The notes beneath the pieces are model-generated. The model did not search any database and was not told the DNA's origin. It worked only from the letters and a program-made list of their open reading frames with translations. A stretch of 64,000 nt of DNA from Oryzias latipes (taxonomy: Eukaryota; Chordata; Actinopteri; Beloniformes; Adrianichthyidae). Positions within the stretch are counted from its first letter, which is position 1. Every line of letters begins with the position of its first letter. Positions 12,541 through 23,980 of this stretch are shown here, one piece after another. The position numbers and the translations under genes were made by a program. The DNA is taken from positions 13,347,582-13,411,581 of the forward strand of contig NC_019864.2 in the NCBI RefSeq assembly GCF_002234675.1, written 5' to 3'.

Positions 12541-12550
12541 CCTTTTAAGG
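12541..12550. promoter_or_regulatory. Perfect CArG box (SRF site) CCTTTTAAGG
   Basis: CCTTTTAAGG fits the SRF consensus CC(A/T)6GG exactly and is palindromic. Caldesmon is a classic SRF/myocardin target, and this site lies 6.3 kb upstream of the cald1 start codon. A one-mismatch copy, CCTTTTAAGT, occurs near 13682. A single motif can occur by chance, so a regulatory role is inference only. Confidence 0.3.
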
Positions 12551-15500
12551 AAATGCAGAGGCTCTGTCTGTTTGTATCCCAGCTTGGCAAAGTGCAACGC
12601 TACAAAGAGCTGAGTTTACTCTAGAAAATACCTGCTCCTCTGCAAAGCTGTTACCCTCAAATAACTGTTCCATTGTCAACTCCATCATTCATTTCTTAAC
12701 ACAAAAAAACATGGCAGCTCTTTGCAGCTAATACAATATTAGAGAAAAGAATACAATGTTTATTTAAAGCAGAGCCTACACGGGAACTAGTTGTCCTTAG
12801 TGGACTAAATTGAAATGAATGGATGTTTGAGTTTGGAGTCACACACATCAACCTCCCCTGTAAATTGTCCTCTGGAGACTGATTTCATGCACCATCACCT
12901 CATCCAAAGGACCTCCTCTTTTGTCAAATCACTCTTTCTTTGATCTGTTCCATCCCCTTTAGCTAAATGAATCCAGTTTCAAATTACAATTTGGCAAATG
13001 AATTCCTAATTAATTTCTATGACAGAAATACACATTTCTTTTTCAAGAAAAACAATTTCTTTTCATAATCTCATAGTCAGTTTTCTGTTCAAATAAAGCT
13101 AACCGTCATGTATGCATTTAAAATGCAAGTCTGGAAGGAGCAGGACGCAAAATGCCTCTCCACTGCTCTTTACTCGTTCATACACAGATGTTTGCTTTTT
13201 CCCACACTGACTGCTGCAGTAACCAAGAGCAAAGAGGGAGGACGCTTTGAGAATCCAAACACAGTCCCCAACCAGACGGGTGAGCATCTCAAACAGCAAA
13301 GCCTTGTTTGATTGCAGACTTTATCCTTAATACCATCTAAGGAGTAGGAGGCTGACTTGGCGCATGTGTGTCCACAGACATCAGTCTGCTTATTGCACAA
13401 GTTACACATACTACGATCAAATTACACCTTTGATTTCTGTTTTAGACAAAGGAGATTGAACCACCAAAGGAAAATGTCTGAGCTTTTTTTTGTTTTGTTT
13501 TTTAAACTTGGTCACTTCCTTTCTACAACATTTTTTGGGATGAAAATTAAACTCCTTAAATTATAGAGATTTTCCTTCCAAACATCACTTCAAATTGCTG
13601 AATTGAATGGAATGCTCTGCGTTTATGATCCCTTGGAAGAATTGCACCACAATTTTTTTCTGTTTTTAACTAATGAAGCTCCTTTTAAGTAACTAAGGTT
13701 CCTTTTTTTTGTAAATATATTTTTTTAAGAGTTTTAAGAGCAAAAAGTCCCTTAAGAATTAAAAAATAAAATCCCCTCACAGGGCATCTTGTAATTATCC
13801 ATTGCAGATCTTTTTTTTCCCAGCATTCCACAGTAAAATGTATTTATTTAATAAAATGTATTATTATTATTTAAAATGACACACTTCATTTAGATTTTGG
13901 AAGATTATCTGAAAGACATGCATTTTAACACCTTAGCGACAAAGTTATAACAATGAGACCCATTTCTGCAAATACAAATCTTTAAAAAAATCTTCGAAAT
14001 TATCTGTTTCTGTTTGATTCCAAGTTTCACTCAAGCATCCATTAAAGCTAATTACACTTTCCTCATATTGACATTTCATTATGCTGAAATAAGAAAAATC
14101 ATGAATTAAGAATCTCTGGAGATTAAAAAAAAAAAACTTAGATATTTATATTGAAACTCTATGAGCAACATTCTTCACTATTCTTGCGTTCTACATTATA
14201 TAAAGTCCACAGCATCGCGACAATGAAACTTACCAGGGTTGCAGATAAAGTGACTGTTCCCACTGTAAGTCAAAGAATAAAAAGGGAACCAAAGGTTTAT
14301 AAGCACCACAGACACAGCTCCGCCTGCTCCAGCTGCTTTTGACTTTATCTGGAAAGCGGAGGAGTTGGATTTTCATTTTAAGAATATATGGACATCCCAA
14401 AGCGTTTCAATGTGTAATGGATTCAGTTTATGATCGCAATCTAATGTTCAGATTATCTTTCTTATATTTGGATCAATGCAGTCAGTTTCTGAGGGATTAA
14501 TAAAGTTGTGTCGAACATTGAATGAGAGGACTCTGATCATCAAGATGAATTTATGTGTTTACAAAAACAACCAGCTGTTGATTGTAGTCCAATTAAAATG
14601 TTGTTGAGCCCAATGGTCTGGCCCAAACACAGAAATGGTTTAAACACTGAGCCAGTCCTCTGGAGCCGTCTGTGGTAACCAAGCGGTTTCCTTGTTCCCA
14701 GTGTTCTCAGTGACCAAACTGCAGGAATTTTTCACTCAAACCAAATCATTGTTGGATTTGTTCTCACTGGGAAGCCGCGAATGTCTCCTTCTGGCAAAAT
14801 CATAAATAACCCAATAAATCACAACTTTAAAATAACAGACACACCAGGAATGCTTAGCAACTTCCAGAAAGTTCTGTTTATTTCATCAAACAAAACCAAA
14901 CTGATGACAAAAAAAAAAGACGTAATACTAATATCAGTGTTCCCCACCCACAAACCTGGTATGAATGTTCTTATAGGAGCTAGCAAACGAATGGTCAATT
15001 TGACTAAAACAACATTTAGATGGAAGTGTGACGAGATAGTGGCACAGCTTTTTACTAAAACACTTAAAAAAAGATCAAACATACACTTCAGCAATAACAC
15101 TTCCCATATTTATCTATTCTTTGTCAAAAGTAAAAATAAATATTATGATGTTATGTTGGCAGTTTGTAACATATTCAACCTTGTTATTAAACCAAAAAAA
15201 TCTAAATCCCAACTCCTTTAGTTTATTACAGTAAAGTGAGTCCAACGTTTAACTTAACATTTTTACAAAACTACATTGACCAAAATAGATGAACTAAAGA
15301 CTTCTCTTTGAATTCTCAAGTAATACCCATCATGTATGCATAACATGAATATAGTTATACCAATGCACTTTAACCCAGTGTTTCAGTAATGTCTGCACCA
15401 TAGCGAGCATACTTTAAACATACAGAACAGAAACAGAAATTCAGATACAGACGTATTTCAGAAGCTTTGTTCATCTGCAGCATTTCTGTGCCTCACAGCT

Positions 15501-16223
15501 TATTCATTTTTTAACCAATTTCCTTTGTCAGAAAAAAATTCTCTCAATCTTTAAATGTTAGTACCGGAACAAAGTAATAGTATTTTGTTTCATAAATTAC
15601 CAGATTTTGTCTGCCTCAGAAGTTTGCTTGAGAGAACTTGCAATCTATTTCACATACATCTAGATTGGCAAATCTCATTGACAGGTTGGGATATCTAGTC
15701 TGTTTATTAACCATATTTAATTTGTTTGTTAAATGAAGTTAATAGGGATGGGTTTTACTATAAATGTGCACAAAGAGGTTTGGAGAGCTGGTTCCTGATT
15801 GTGGTAATAAAGGCAGATAGAGCGAATCCTGAGTGAAACCCAGAAGGAGGTAGTGTAAGTTCTGATGCTCACAAAGACAAATATCTGTTCAGCTTTTTAT
15901 GAGTTTAGTTCTTAAATGGAAAAAACAAACAAACTTTGAGCTGACTTAGCTATTCGGATCCCCATGATGAGCGAGAACCAACATTGAGAAAACAGATTCC
16001 TCCTGCTGTTTTTGAAGCAGCCAAACAATCAGTGGTAGACAGACAGCGGATGTGTTTTTGCCAAATGAACATTCTCTCAGCACAAACTAACCTGTTTAAA
16101 GTTTAGGGCAGACATTTAACATCAATGTAACCGACTAAAAAAGATGGTTCTGAAACAATTTTCCTCGGATTTTAGCATCTCACGCTAATTAACTTGAAAT
16201 GAGTTAGTTGAGGTGGGAAATCC

Positions 16224-16242
16224 ATAAATAAATAAATAAATA
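16224..16242. repeat. AAAT tetranucleotide run
   Basis: A short (TAAA)n microsatellite of about five units in the presumed bpgm 3' flank. Confidence 0.8.
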
Positions 16243-16575
16243 ATCCCCTAACGGCTCACTAAAAGGAAGAAGTAGGAACTCTCACAAATAAGACAGAGTT
16301 CATCCGTGTATACAAACAGAACACAGTGCAAAAACATCTACAGTTTCCATGTTTTCCTAACAGGATGCGTACTGTTTGTACTCCAATCCGGTCAACTCAC
16401 AGATATACAGCGGCTTAAAATTTGAGACCCACATCGATTAGCTTATTCCTTCCAATTAAATCCTGTTATTATTGCCTACTGTTACTTTATCATTCGTTCA
16501 AGTTTTGTGTATTTTTTTTACAGGTCAGGCTAAACGGTCCTCAGCGTTTTTAGGCAATGAGTAACATTTATGTGT

Positions 16576-18532
16576 TCAGTTTGACGGTTTGGCTTTTCCC
16601 TGGTCCTCCACCTTTTTAATGGCTGCCTGGATCTCCGCCTGGTCTCCCAACAGCAGGCGGGGTGTCAAAGGTCGGAGGTTCTCATCCAGCTCCAGCAGCA
16701 CTGGTACCCCTGTGGGTAAGGTCACTTTGGCGATGTCCTCATTTGATATACCTGCGGGAAGAAGTTTTAAGATGAAACGAACACATTACTTTATTGCAAA
16801 ATTAAAATATTATGGTTGATTGCAAACAAGTGTTACAGATAAATCCACACCTATATAGAGCTTTTCAGCGATGGTTTACTTTTTATAGTACTGTAATAAC
16901 ATCAAAGTCTCACAATTAGACTGTATTTACAGCTACACAGTCCCAATATAAGGTCAGTGGGGGCTTAATGTAAAAGGAATGGATAAAATTATGGTCTTCT
17001 ATAAGAGGAAAGGCTATTTGAGAAGTGCTTGATACAGTGTGCATTATCTCCATTTTCTGTTCTGTTTACACACAATAGAAATGCCACAGTTCAAAATAAC
17101 ACAAGTTACGTTGTTTTTAACCCAACTCCGAGGTCAAAAAGGGACTAACTTTCTGCTAGGTTATTTTAACTCAGGACAAAAAAAAAAAAAACTCAGACAA
17201 AACTATAAATTGGGTTTAAATGACACCACTATAACCCAAAAAACTGCCCCAAAAAGTGAGCCAAAAACTACATCCCAACATGATTAGGTTGAAGAAATGA
17301 CTAAAGTATTTTAAGAGTGCAGAAAAAAAGAAACTACAGAAACCCCTCCATTTTTAATTTTAATCTTGCCAGCATAAACCAAAGATTTTAAATTAAAAGT
17401 CATCAAACCCTCTTAGCTTCAGGATTTTTTTTTCTTTTACCAAATGTTGAAATCAAAATGTGCATTCACTATTTTTTTTCTGTTCAACTCAAACAGATTT
17501 CTAAACTATAATAGACCTGATAGAAACAGGCAGCTGTGTTGCTTTTCATTCACATTCTAATCACATCAATAGCACTACAAGTCTAACTTGAAAAGCAACA
17601 ATAAAGGCAGCAAAACTCCATTTGTGTTCATAGCAGTGGTTCATATATTGTGCGTTTGCTGAGCAGGTCATAGCACTAAGTGCATCCAGTGCGTATGTGA
17701 TAAAAGGTCAGCATGGCTACAATTAAACGTAACACGACCTCTCTGACATTTTGGCAAAAGTTCAACCTTCCATTTGAGGAACTAAAATATGTCTTCCTCA
17801 TTTAATGACTGGTGACTTAAAGGCAAAAGGCTGCAGACGTTTAGAGCAAGAAAAAAAAAAATCACCCAAAAAACAGACAGAAGCATAAAGGTGTAGTGTT
17901 TCTGAAAGCTGGAAGAAGTTCAAAAACACACCTTCCAGATGTTTCAGCAGCGCCCGGCAGCTGTTTCCATGAGCAGATATGAGTACAGTCTTGCCTTTCC
18001 TTATCTCTGGGGCTATAGTGCCGTTCCAATATGGCAAAAGCCTGCCCAACACATCTTTTAGGCTCTCAGATTTGGGAAGTTTGTCGTTTGGAACATCACA
18101 GGTGGAGTATCGGCGGTCGCTGTAGATCTCCAGGAAGTAAGGGTGGGATTCATCAATGGGAGGTGGAGTGAGATCATAGCTCCTTCTCCACAACTTGACC
18201 TTTTCTTCTCCATGTTTCTGAGCCATCTCGGCCCGGTTGAGTCCTATGAGGGCTCCGTAGTGGCGTTCATTGAGTCTCCAAGATTTGACTACAGGAACCC
18301 ACTCCTGCCCCATAGCCTCAAGCACCAGCCATGCCGTATGGATGGAGCGGCTGAGTAAAGAGGTGAACACCATGTCAAACTGGTAGCCTTGCTCCTTCAA
18401 GAGCCTGCCACAGTCCCGGGCCTCCTTCACCCCATCTTCACTCAGCTTCTGGTCCACCCAGCTGCAGAACCGGTTCTCTTTGTTCCAGGCCCCCTCTCCA
18501 TGCCTCAACAGAAGGAGTGAGAACTTGGACAT
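16576..18532 (-). CDS. bpgm: Bisphosphoglycerate mutase, complete
   Basis: BPGM makes and hydrolyses 2,3-bisphosphoglycerate, a side branch of glycolysis that tunes haemoglobin oxygen affinity in red cells. Two coding exons, 18532-17932 and 16751-16576, join in phase 1 at HLE-G-IS to give 258 residues, against 259 in human. The N-terminus reads [20 protein letters not shown]: His11 is the phosphorylated histidine, and Gly14 is the residue that separates BPGM from the PGAM enzymes, which have Ser there. His188 sits in SAHGNSCRA, with Cys192 where human has Ser. The C-terminus [14 protein letters not shown] matches the family. A good acceptor lies seven bases before the ATG (CTAG, plus-strand 18540-18543), so the 5' untranslated region is split. 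In mammals BPGM is also next to CALD1. Confidence 0.96.
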
Positions 18533-18857
18533 CCGAGATCTAGTAGAAACATGGACGTACTCATCATTTATTATGTTGGGAAAAACATGTTTACAATAAA
18601 GATGTAATATTTTACCTTCAAATGGTTAATCATTGTAACAAAACTTTAATTATTGTAGTAAAAGAGAACTTGTTCATACAAAAAATAAAAAACAACATAC
18701 AGTCAGTACTGTTTGCTTAGCTAAAGCTGAATGGATGGGCAACCGACACAAATGACCTAAACAATCATGTAAAGAAGACACTTGTGCAAAAGCTGGCGTC
18801 AAAACATTAAACCAATAAATCTACATGTTTTATGACAATAAAACAACGCGGTCTTAC

Positions 18858-18985
18858 CTAATAAGAGGGTTTTCGTGGGATAAAACCCCGATTCTCTTTA
18901 ATATTGACGGTTCTTGCAGGCCACAACAACCAACCCATCAGGTTCCTGATTGGCGTCACGATTAACCAATCACAACGCTGGATTT
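18858..18985 (-). promoter_or_regulatory. bpgm: bpgm non-coding first exon and promoter
   Basis: On the minus strand a clean donor, AG|GTAAGAC, ends an exon at 18858 that would splice to the acceptor just before the bpgm start. Just upstream, at about 18946-18973, ATTGG and ACCAATC (two CCAAT boxes in opposite orientation) flank GCGTCACG, a CRE-like core. This CpG-containing patch stands out from its AT-rich surroundings and is the best promoter candidate; the exact start site is not determined. Confidence 0.5.
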
Positions 18986-20659
18986 TGCGTCAAGGCGTCG
19001 CCTCACTAAATTTCATGCCCATATTAGGAGGAAGAGAGTCAGAGCAAAGAGGAAGTAGCTCCTCTTTTTTCCCCACAACTTTATTGCACAAAATGGAAGT
19101 AAAACACAATTTTTCAAAATAAAACTAAATATGCCAGGGGAGCATAACGTGCATTTTACACAAAAACATTCAAGATTCTACAACTTTCATAGATACATAT
19201 ACCTGTAGCTTTCTGATTAAGGCTTTTAGAGATAGTACAGAGATGCATTTCAATGTGTTTGAGTTTGATCATATGGGGGAAAAAATAGAAGATGATGAGA
19301 ATTTGCATTAACGAATATAAAATTTGCCAAATATAAAAATAAGATTTATTGTGAGTTTTTTATTTGAGTCAACGTTTGTACTATGAAAGCCAAAATGTAT
19401 ATGTTCAAATTCCAGAGTGAAATTGGGGGGAAAATGTTTTTTGATAAATTGTAAACACTTCTTAGGAAGGAGCTTGTTCTGTTTCTCACCAGGACAGAAT
19501 ACATAAGAGTTGAAGAGCTAACTGGGTTTTGTTGTTCTTTTTTTTTTTTTGTTGTTGCCAGTAAGTGTCTGGAATTAAAGTCCAGCAAATTAGACATGTT
19601 TTACAGCTACAGTGACATTATTAGACAATAAAATAATCAACATTATCAGTCGTGTATTTTGAATTGTCTTTGTGAAAAAGGAGACCGAACCACCTTTTTT
19701 TTTAGTAAAATTACCTAAAAAATCTAATTGTTTATGCTAGTAGAGGAGACAAGCTCTGAATACCACAATAGAGAGCAAAACTTTCTAAAACCATAAAAAA
19801 AAATTGGTAGAAAAAAATAAAAAGAATTTCTCCTGTATCCACAAATCACACAACTGAACTAAAAGCAATCAATGAGACAAATGTTTTATTTATTTATACA
19901 GAAGCTCAAATTCTTGTTATGAAATATAATTACTTTCACATTAAAGTTCGGCATGCACAACCAAAGCTAGCCTAAGCATTAATTTACTATACCACCCATT
20001 TTAAAGCAAAACGGTCTGTAACATTTAAGAAACTTTGGGCAAAATGCATGCCCACAGGAATTCCCTTTAGATTTCTTTTATTACAAGAGGTTGATCTGAC
20101 AATAAGACACCAAGTGAAACAGTCAAGTGATATACTGTTCAATCATACCTCGGAAGGTACACAATAAAACCCAATGCAATCCAATAAAAGTCTTTTTATA
20201 TATTCTATTTTGAAAGTGTCACATTCAGTCTTTTTTTTCTATTTTAAATTTAAGCTGCCTTAAAGAAAATAATTGTAGCTTGTTTTTTTGTCACTTGTTT
20301 AGTAAGTGGATATATTACAGCTTCCTCTTATTCCAAAAACAGGAAAGACAAACCACAAGTAAACATTTATTAATTGTAGAGTTGTCATATTGGATTGCAT
20401 GAAATCACACAAATTGCGCCTCTTTCATTTGCTACTGAATGTGTAAAGGACACTGTAAGACCAAATGAATCAAAGTGCATTTACATTAAATACACATTTT
20501 TAAAACTGAAAATAGTTTCACAGCAGAAATATAAACAGAGATAGGTCATTGGTGACAATTGCACAAACATTTACAATAGTACAGCACTAATTCAATATAA
20601 TTTCAACTTTCACCTGTTTCAAATCAGCAAACACCTTCACAAAAAGGACTACTTCAAGC
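18986..20659. other. Intergenic between bpgm promoter and troponin I copy A
   Basis: AT-rich, with no gene recognised. The right part, from about 20366, is probably the 3' untranslated region of troponin I copy A: a minus-strand AATAAA is present as TTTATT at 20366-20371, about 290 bases after that stop codon. Confidence 0.5.
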
Positions 20660-22395
20660 CTACTGCCCAGCATTAAAGAGCTTCTTCCTGCCCTCCATCC
20701 CAGACATGGCATCCACGTTCTTACGCCAGTCAGTCACTTCTTCCTTCTGAAAAGAGTCAGTGTGGAAAACAGGAACCAGTTTATTCTGACCAAATATAGA
20801 CGAGGAAGTAATTCTGCCCACAGTTGTTTCTTTTGTCCAAGTAGAAATACTACTATATTGCTATAGTAGTACCATAGTACTGTACTATATTTATTGTTTT
20901 AAATAAACTGTTCAGAATAGTTGTGGATCATTGGGAGAGCAGTCTAAAGGTTAAAGGTTCGGTTCCTGCCTTGCCATGTGTTTGGTCAAGACACTGAATC
21001 CTGTAGGCCTATTGCTCCTGGTGGTCTGGTTAGCGCCTTGCATGACAGCTCTACCAACATCAGTGTGTGAATGTGTGTATAAATGAATGAATGGTACTGC
21101 AACTGTAAAGCCCTTCATGTCTTAATGAAGGTACGAAAGGGTTACAGAAGTATATGAAATTTTACATTTTTAAAAGTTTGTGTAATTCCTAATTGGGTAA
21201 AGTAAAAATGAAATAAACGTTATTAAACTTTATGCCTCCTTCTCTTACCTTCTCCTCCTCTTTCTTCACAGTCTTGAGGTGAGACTTGAAGTCCACAGAC
21301 TCCTTGACCCTCGATCCCAGCAGAGCTCCCAGCATGGCGTCTGCAGACACCCTCACCCTCTTCAGTGCAGGTCTCTTCATCTTACCTTTCATCTCGAAAA
21401 CTTTTTGGGACAGATCTTGTATCTTTTTTCAAGTGCAATAAACAAATGCATTTTTTTATCTTTGTTGATTCTGGATGCATATACCGTCAAATATGCTTTA
21501 TTTTACATAAAAAAGGAAATACTTACCTCTCTGTCATTTATTGTTACTTTAGCAGCAAGATCATAGCGCTCCTCATCAACCTTATCAATTTTCCTGTGCA
21601 GGTCTTTGCAAAAATTCTGCAGGCAGAAAGACATTGTCTCACATCTGTTTCTTTACCATTTACCACCATTTTTAATGGTGGTTTTACTCACTTTTCATAA
21701 ACCTTTCTGTTTCATAGTGTAGGACCTTTTGTCCCAGTCTTTTGCAGCCAATAGAACACACCTTTCTGACACTTTTGTAATGCTCTTACACAACTTTTTT
21801 AAAGGAGAGGGTTTAAAATACTGTAATTCCTGTGATACCTGTAAATCCTGCAAAGACAGTCCTGACAGCTGAAGGGCTGGCACTTTCTCAGCGAGAGTCC
21901 TCTCTTTTTCACTTGCTTTGGCCTGTGTTTCACTTTCCAGCATAGTCATGGCTTTCTTAAGCAGTTTTGTCTGGCATAAATAAAACAACAAGATCACACA
22001 GCAGATGCATTGTTGGTAAATCTATACTAACAAAGAAGAAGAAATCTATTTGGCAAAGATTTTGCGTAATTGAGATAAACTAGCATGAAATACCTTCAAG
22101 AACAATCGACGCGATGCAGATATTTTGGGCTTGGGTTTCTGAAAAGCATGTGAATGTGTCCAGGTCTTACCATTTTTTCACATACGGTAATAAGAAAAGT
22201 TGTCTCTCTTGTTTTAAGTGCAACCCATTATAGAAAACTAGCAATACTTACCGGCCTGTGTATTGGGATGAAGATGGATACAATGTGATGAGAAAAGAAA
22301 GATGCAATTATTACAGCACCTAAGTGTTAAATACTTGAGCGAAAAATAATAAGTTATATTAGGATGAATGTAGCAAGTACTTACGCTTGAGACAT
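20660..22395 (-). CDS. Troponin I, slow/TNNI1-like, tandem copy A, complete
   Basis: Troponin I is the inhibitory subunit of the calcium switch on striated-muscle thin filaments. Seven coding exons on the minus strand: 22395-22385, 22255-22252 (only 4 nt, GCCG), 22138-22094, 21970-21839, 21616-21527, 21422-21249 and 20746-20660. All junctions keep frame and give 180 residues. Residues 6-20 ([15 protein letters not shown]) are the N-terminal TnC-binding segment; 65-94 contain the troponin T-binding coiled coil with DEERYD; residues 106-127 ([20 protein letters not shown]) are the inhibitory and switch peptides, followed by ALLGS; the C-terminus has [28 protein letters not shown] and [13 protein letters not shown] resemble slow (TNNI1) more than fast TnI. 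It is about seven residues shorter than human TNNI1, in the linker before DWRKN. Database names may be fast-like or tnni4-type; orthology is unresolved. Confidence 0.92.
20930..21165 (+). mobile_element. tRNA-derived SINE in the last intron of troponin I copy A
   Basis: TCATTGGGAGAGCAGTCTAA resembles a tRNA A-box region, and GGTTCGGTTCCTGCC is a good B-box. The body GTCAAGACACTGAATCC, GCTCCTGGTGGTCTGG and TGAATGAATGGTACTGCAAC and the 3' words AAAGCCCTTCATG match a widespread teleost SINE. It sits antisense in intron 6 of the gene. A copy of the same family lies in reverse orientation at 36510-36775. Confidence 0.6.
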
Positions 22396-22888
22396 GGTGG
22401 CAACTCTGTGTTCTTCCTTGTTGTACCTAACGGGGCAAAAAATAAATTAGAAATGTCATTCTATTTATGTAGTAGAGATGCAACAAAATACAACTAATTT
22501 AATATGTGCAAAACAAAAAAGTAGTCCAAAAACCATTTTTTTGGGAAAAGAATCAATAAGAATTGTATAAGAAACAATGAGAAAATCTTAAGACTCCTCT
22601 TGTTTATTCTTTCCGACCAAAACTTTTGAGTTTGCAGAATGTTGCGAAAAACCAAAATGTCACTTAATAAAGCACAATAATTTATTTAAATTTAAACATT
22701 ACAGAGAAAAAAACTATTCTAACCCTAAAATGTGAAGTTCAAACACATTAAACCGTATTTTCATCACTTTTATATTAAAGAATCAGCCAGAATTAAAAAA
22801 AAAAAGTTTTTAAAAAAGTCGCTAAAGATGCCATTGAGTGTGAACCAGCAAAATTTCTTTACATTTTTGTAAAAAGCACTCTCCCTAC

Positions 22889-22965
22889 CTTGAACTGCAA
22901 TTGACAACGACACAGAGACCTCTTTGTCTGAGTTAAGAAGGGATGAAGGAGGGGAGATATATAGA
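22889..22965 (-). promoter_or_regulatory. Troponin I copy A: TATA box and untranslated exon 1
   Basis: On the minus strand CTATATAT (22956-22963) is a TATA box. About 30 bases downstream begins a short exon ending at 22889 with donor CAAG|GTAGGG. Exon 2 runs from the acceptor at 22426 and carries the ATG at 22395. This two-exon 5' layout is repeated in copies B and C. Confidence 0.6.
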
Positions 22966-23980
22966 TCCCAGGGCTCATGTGAGTGGCTCACCAAAATAGA
23001 CCCTCTGTCTTCACCATTCTTGCCCTACGTCTGTTATATCCCTCTCGTACAGGGTGTCAAAGTTCTTGCTGGCAACTGTTCATCTATGATGCTTTCTCAG
23101 AGACTCCTTCTCAGTGCTGAGGAGGGAAAAAAGTCGCCCTTTTTTACTGCATCAATTTATGTCTAAGATAAATCCAAAATTTGTAATGGAGACAAACAAC
23201 AGCAAAGGATGAAAATTGCTTCAAACACTGACATATGTAACCTCTTGCAACAACAAAAAAATAAAAAAGGAAATTTACTGTTTTATTTCCTTTAAATGTC
23301 TTTATTAGTCACAACAATTTTGACATCAGAGTTTGTCAACCAGGTAACAGTCCAGTAAGTCTTTACACAAGAAGAGAGAACCTTGAAGGCTTCAGGAAAG
23401 ACAAATGATGAAGAATCGTGCTGCCATCTTAAGGCTACAATGGAGAACTGCTCCTTTTTCAAACAGAACACCTCTGAAAACACAAAAGTTTATGTCAAGG
23501 TAGCACTCTGACAAGCTGTAATGTATTAACCCTGGTGCATCCCTTTCAGGGTCATGAGGGCTGCCAGAGCCTAACCTGGCTAGTGTTGGGCAAAGGTGGG
23601 GTACACACTGGACAGATCATCAGACTGTTGTAGGGCCCAGCTGGGACTTTAACCAGGGCTTTCTTCCTGTGAGCTCTAACCATTGTGCCATGTGCTATGA
23701 TAAAAATGTATTTATTTCTTTGCATTTTCAAGAACCTTTGCTCTTACCAAAAAATCCTTTAGTAATTTAAAAATAAAGAGGAATTCGCAAAAATAAGATG
23801 ATTTGTTAAAGCGTTTCAATTTACGGCTTTGATAGTCTATTGAAAATGAAAAATTCTAAATCTCCTGTCACACTATAAACTTTAAACTTTTTTTCATTTC
23901 GTTAAGTTATTATTGTACTGTGTGTGTTATGGAAATTATGTTTTATTGCATCAAATCTGATCAGAAATATGCATTTTCCT
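22966..23980. other. Spacer between troponin I copies A and B
   Basis: About 1 kb containing the copy A upstream region and the copy B 3' end. The poly(A) signal of copy B (TTTATT on plus, 23942-23947) lies only about 34 bases beyond its stop codon. A repeat remnant occupies 23521-23697. No other gene was seen. Confidence 0.6.
23521..23697 (+). repeat. Interspersed repeat remnant (GGGTCATGAGGGCTG type)
   Basis: CAGGGTCATGAGGGCTG, GTGGGGTACACACTGGACAG, CAGACTGTTGTAGGGC and the end TGAGCTCTAACCATTGTGCC follow, in order, a very common teleost repeat whose 3' half is also seen at 29403-29735. Together the two remnants cover most of that element. Confidence 0.55.

Larger units (their letters stand above)
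6240..16575. other. cald1 upstream and bpgm downstream region without a clear gene
   Basis: About 10 kb of AT-rich DNA. I found no exon with family similarity. It presumably holds the untranslated first exon(s) and promoter of cald1 (minus strand) and the 3' untranslated region of bpgm; a possible bpgm poly(A) signal (TTTATT on plus) lies near 15702. Individually listed contents are a SINE (8143-8411), a CA microsatellite (10392-10426), two repeat remnants (10960-11165, 11335-11656), a CArg-type SRF site (12541-12550) and an AAAT run (16224-16242). A 146-codon open frame at 14781-15221 is discussed in the findings. Confidence 0.6.

Noticed and set aside
20930-21010. tRNA gene candidate with a B-box GGTTCGGTTCC
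   Set aside because: No acceptor stem or anticodon arm can be folded, and the downstream sequence matches a SINE body, so it is a tRNA-derived SINE head.
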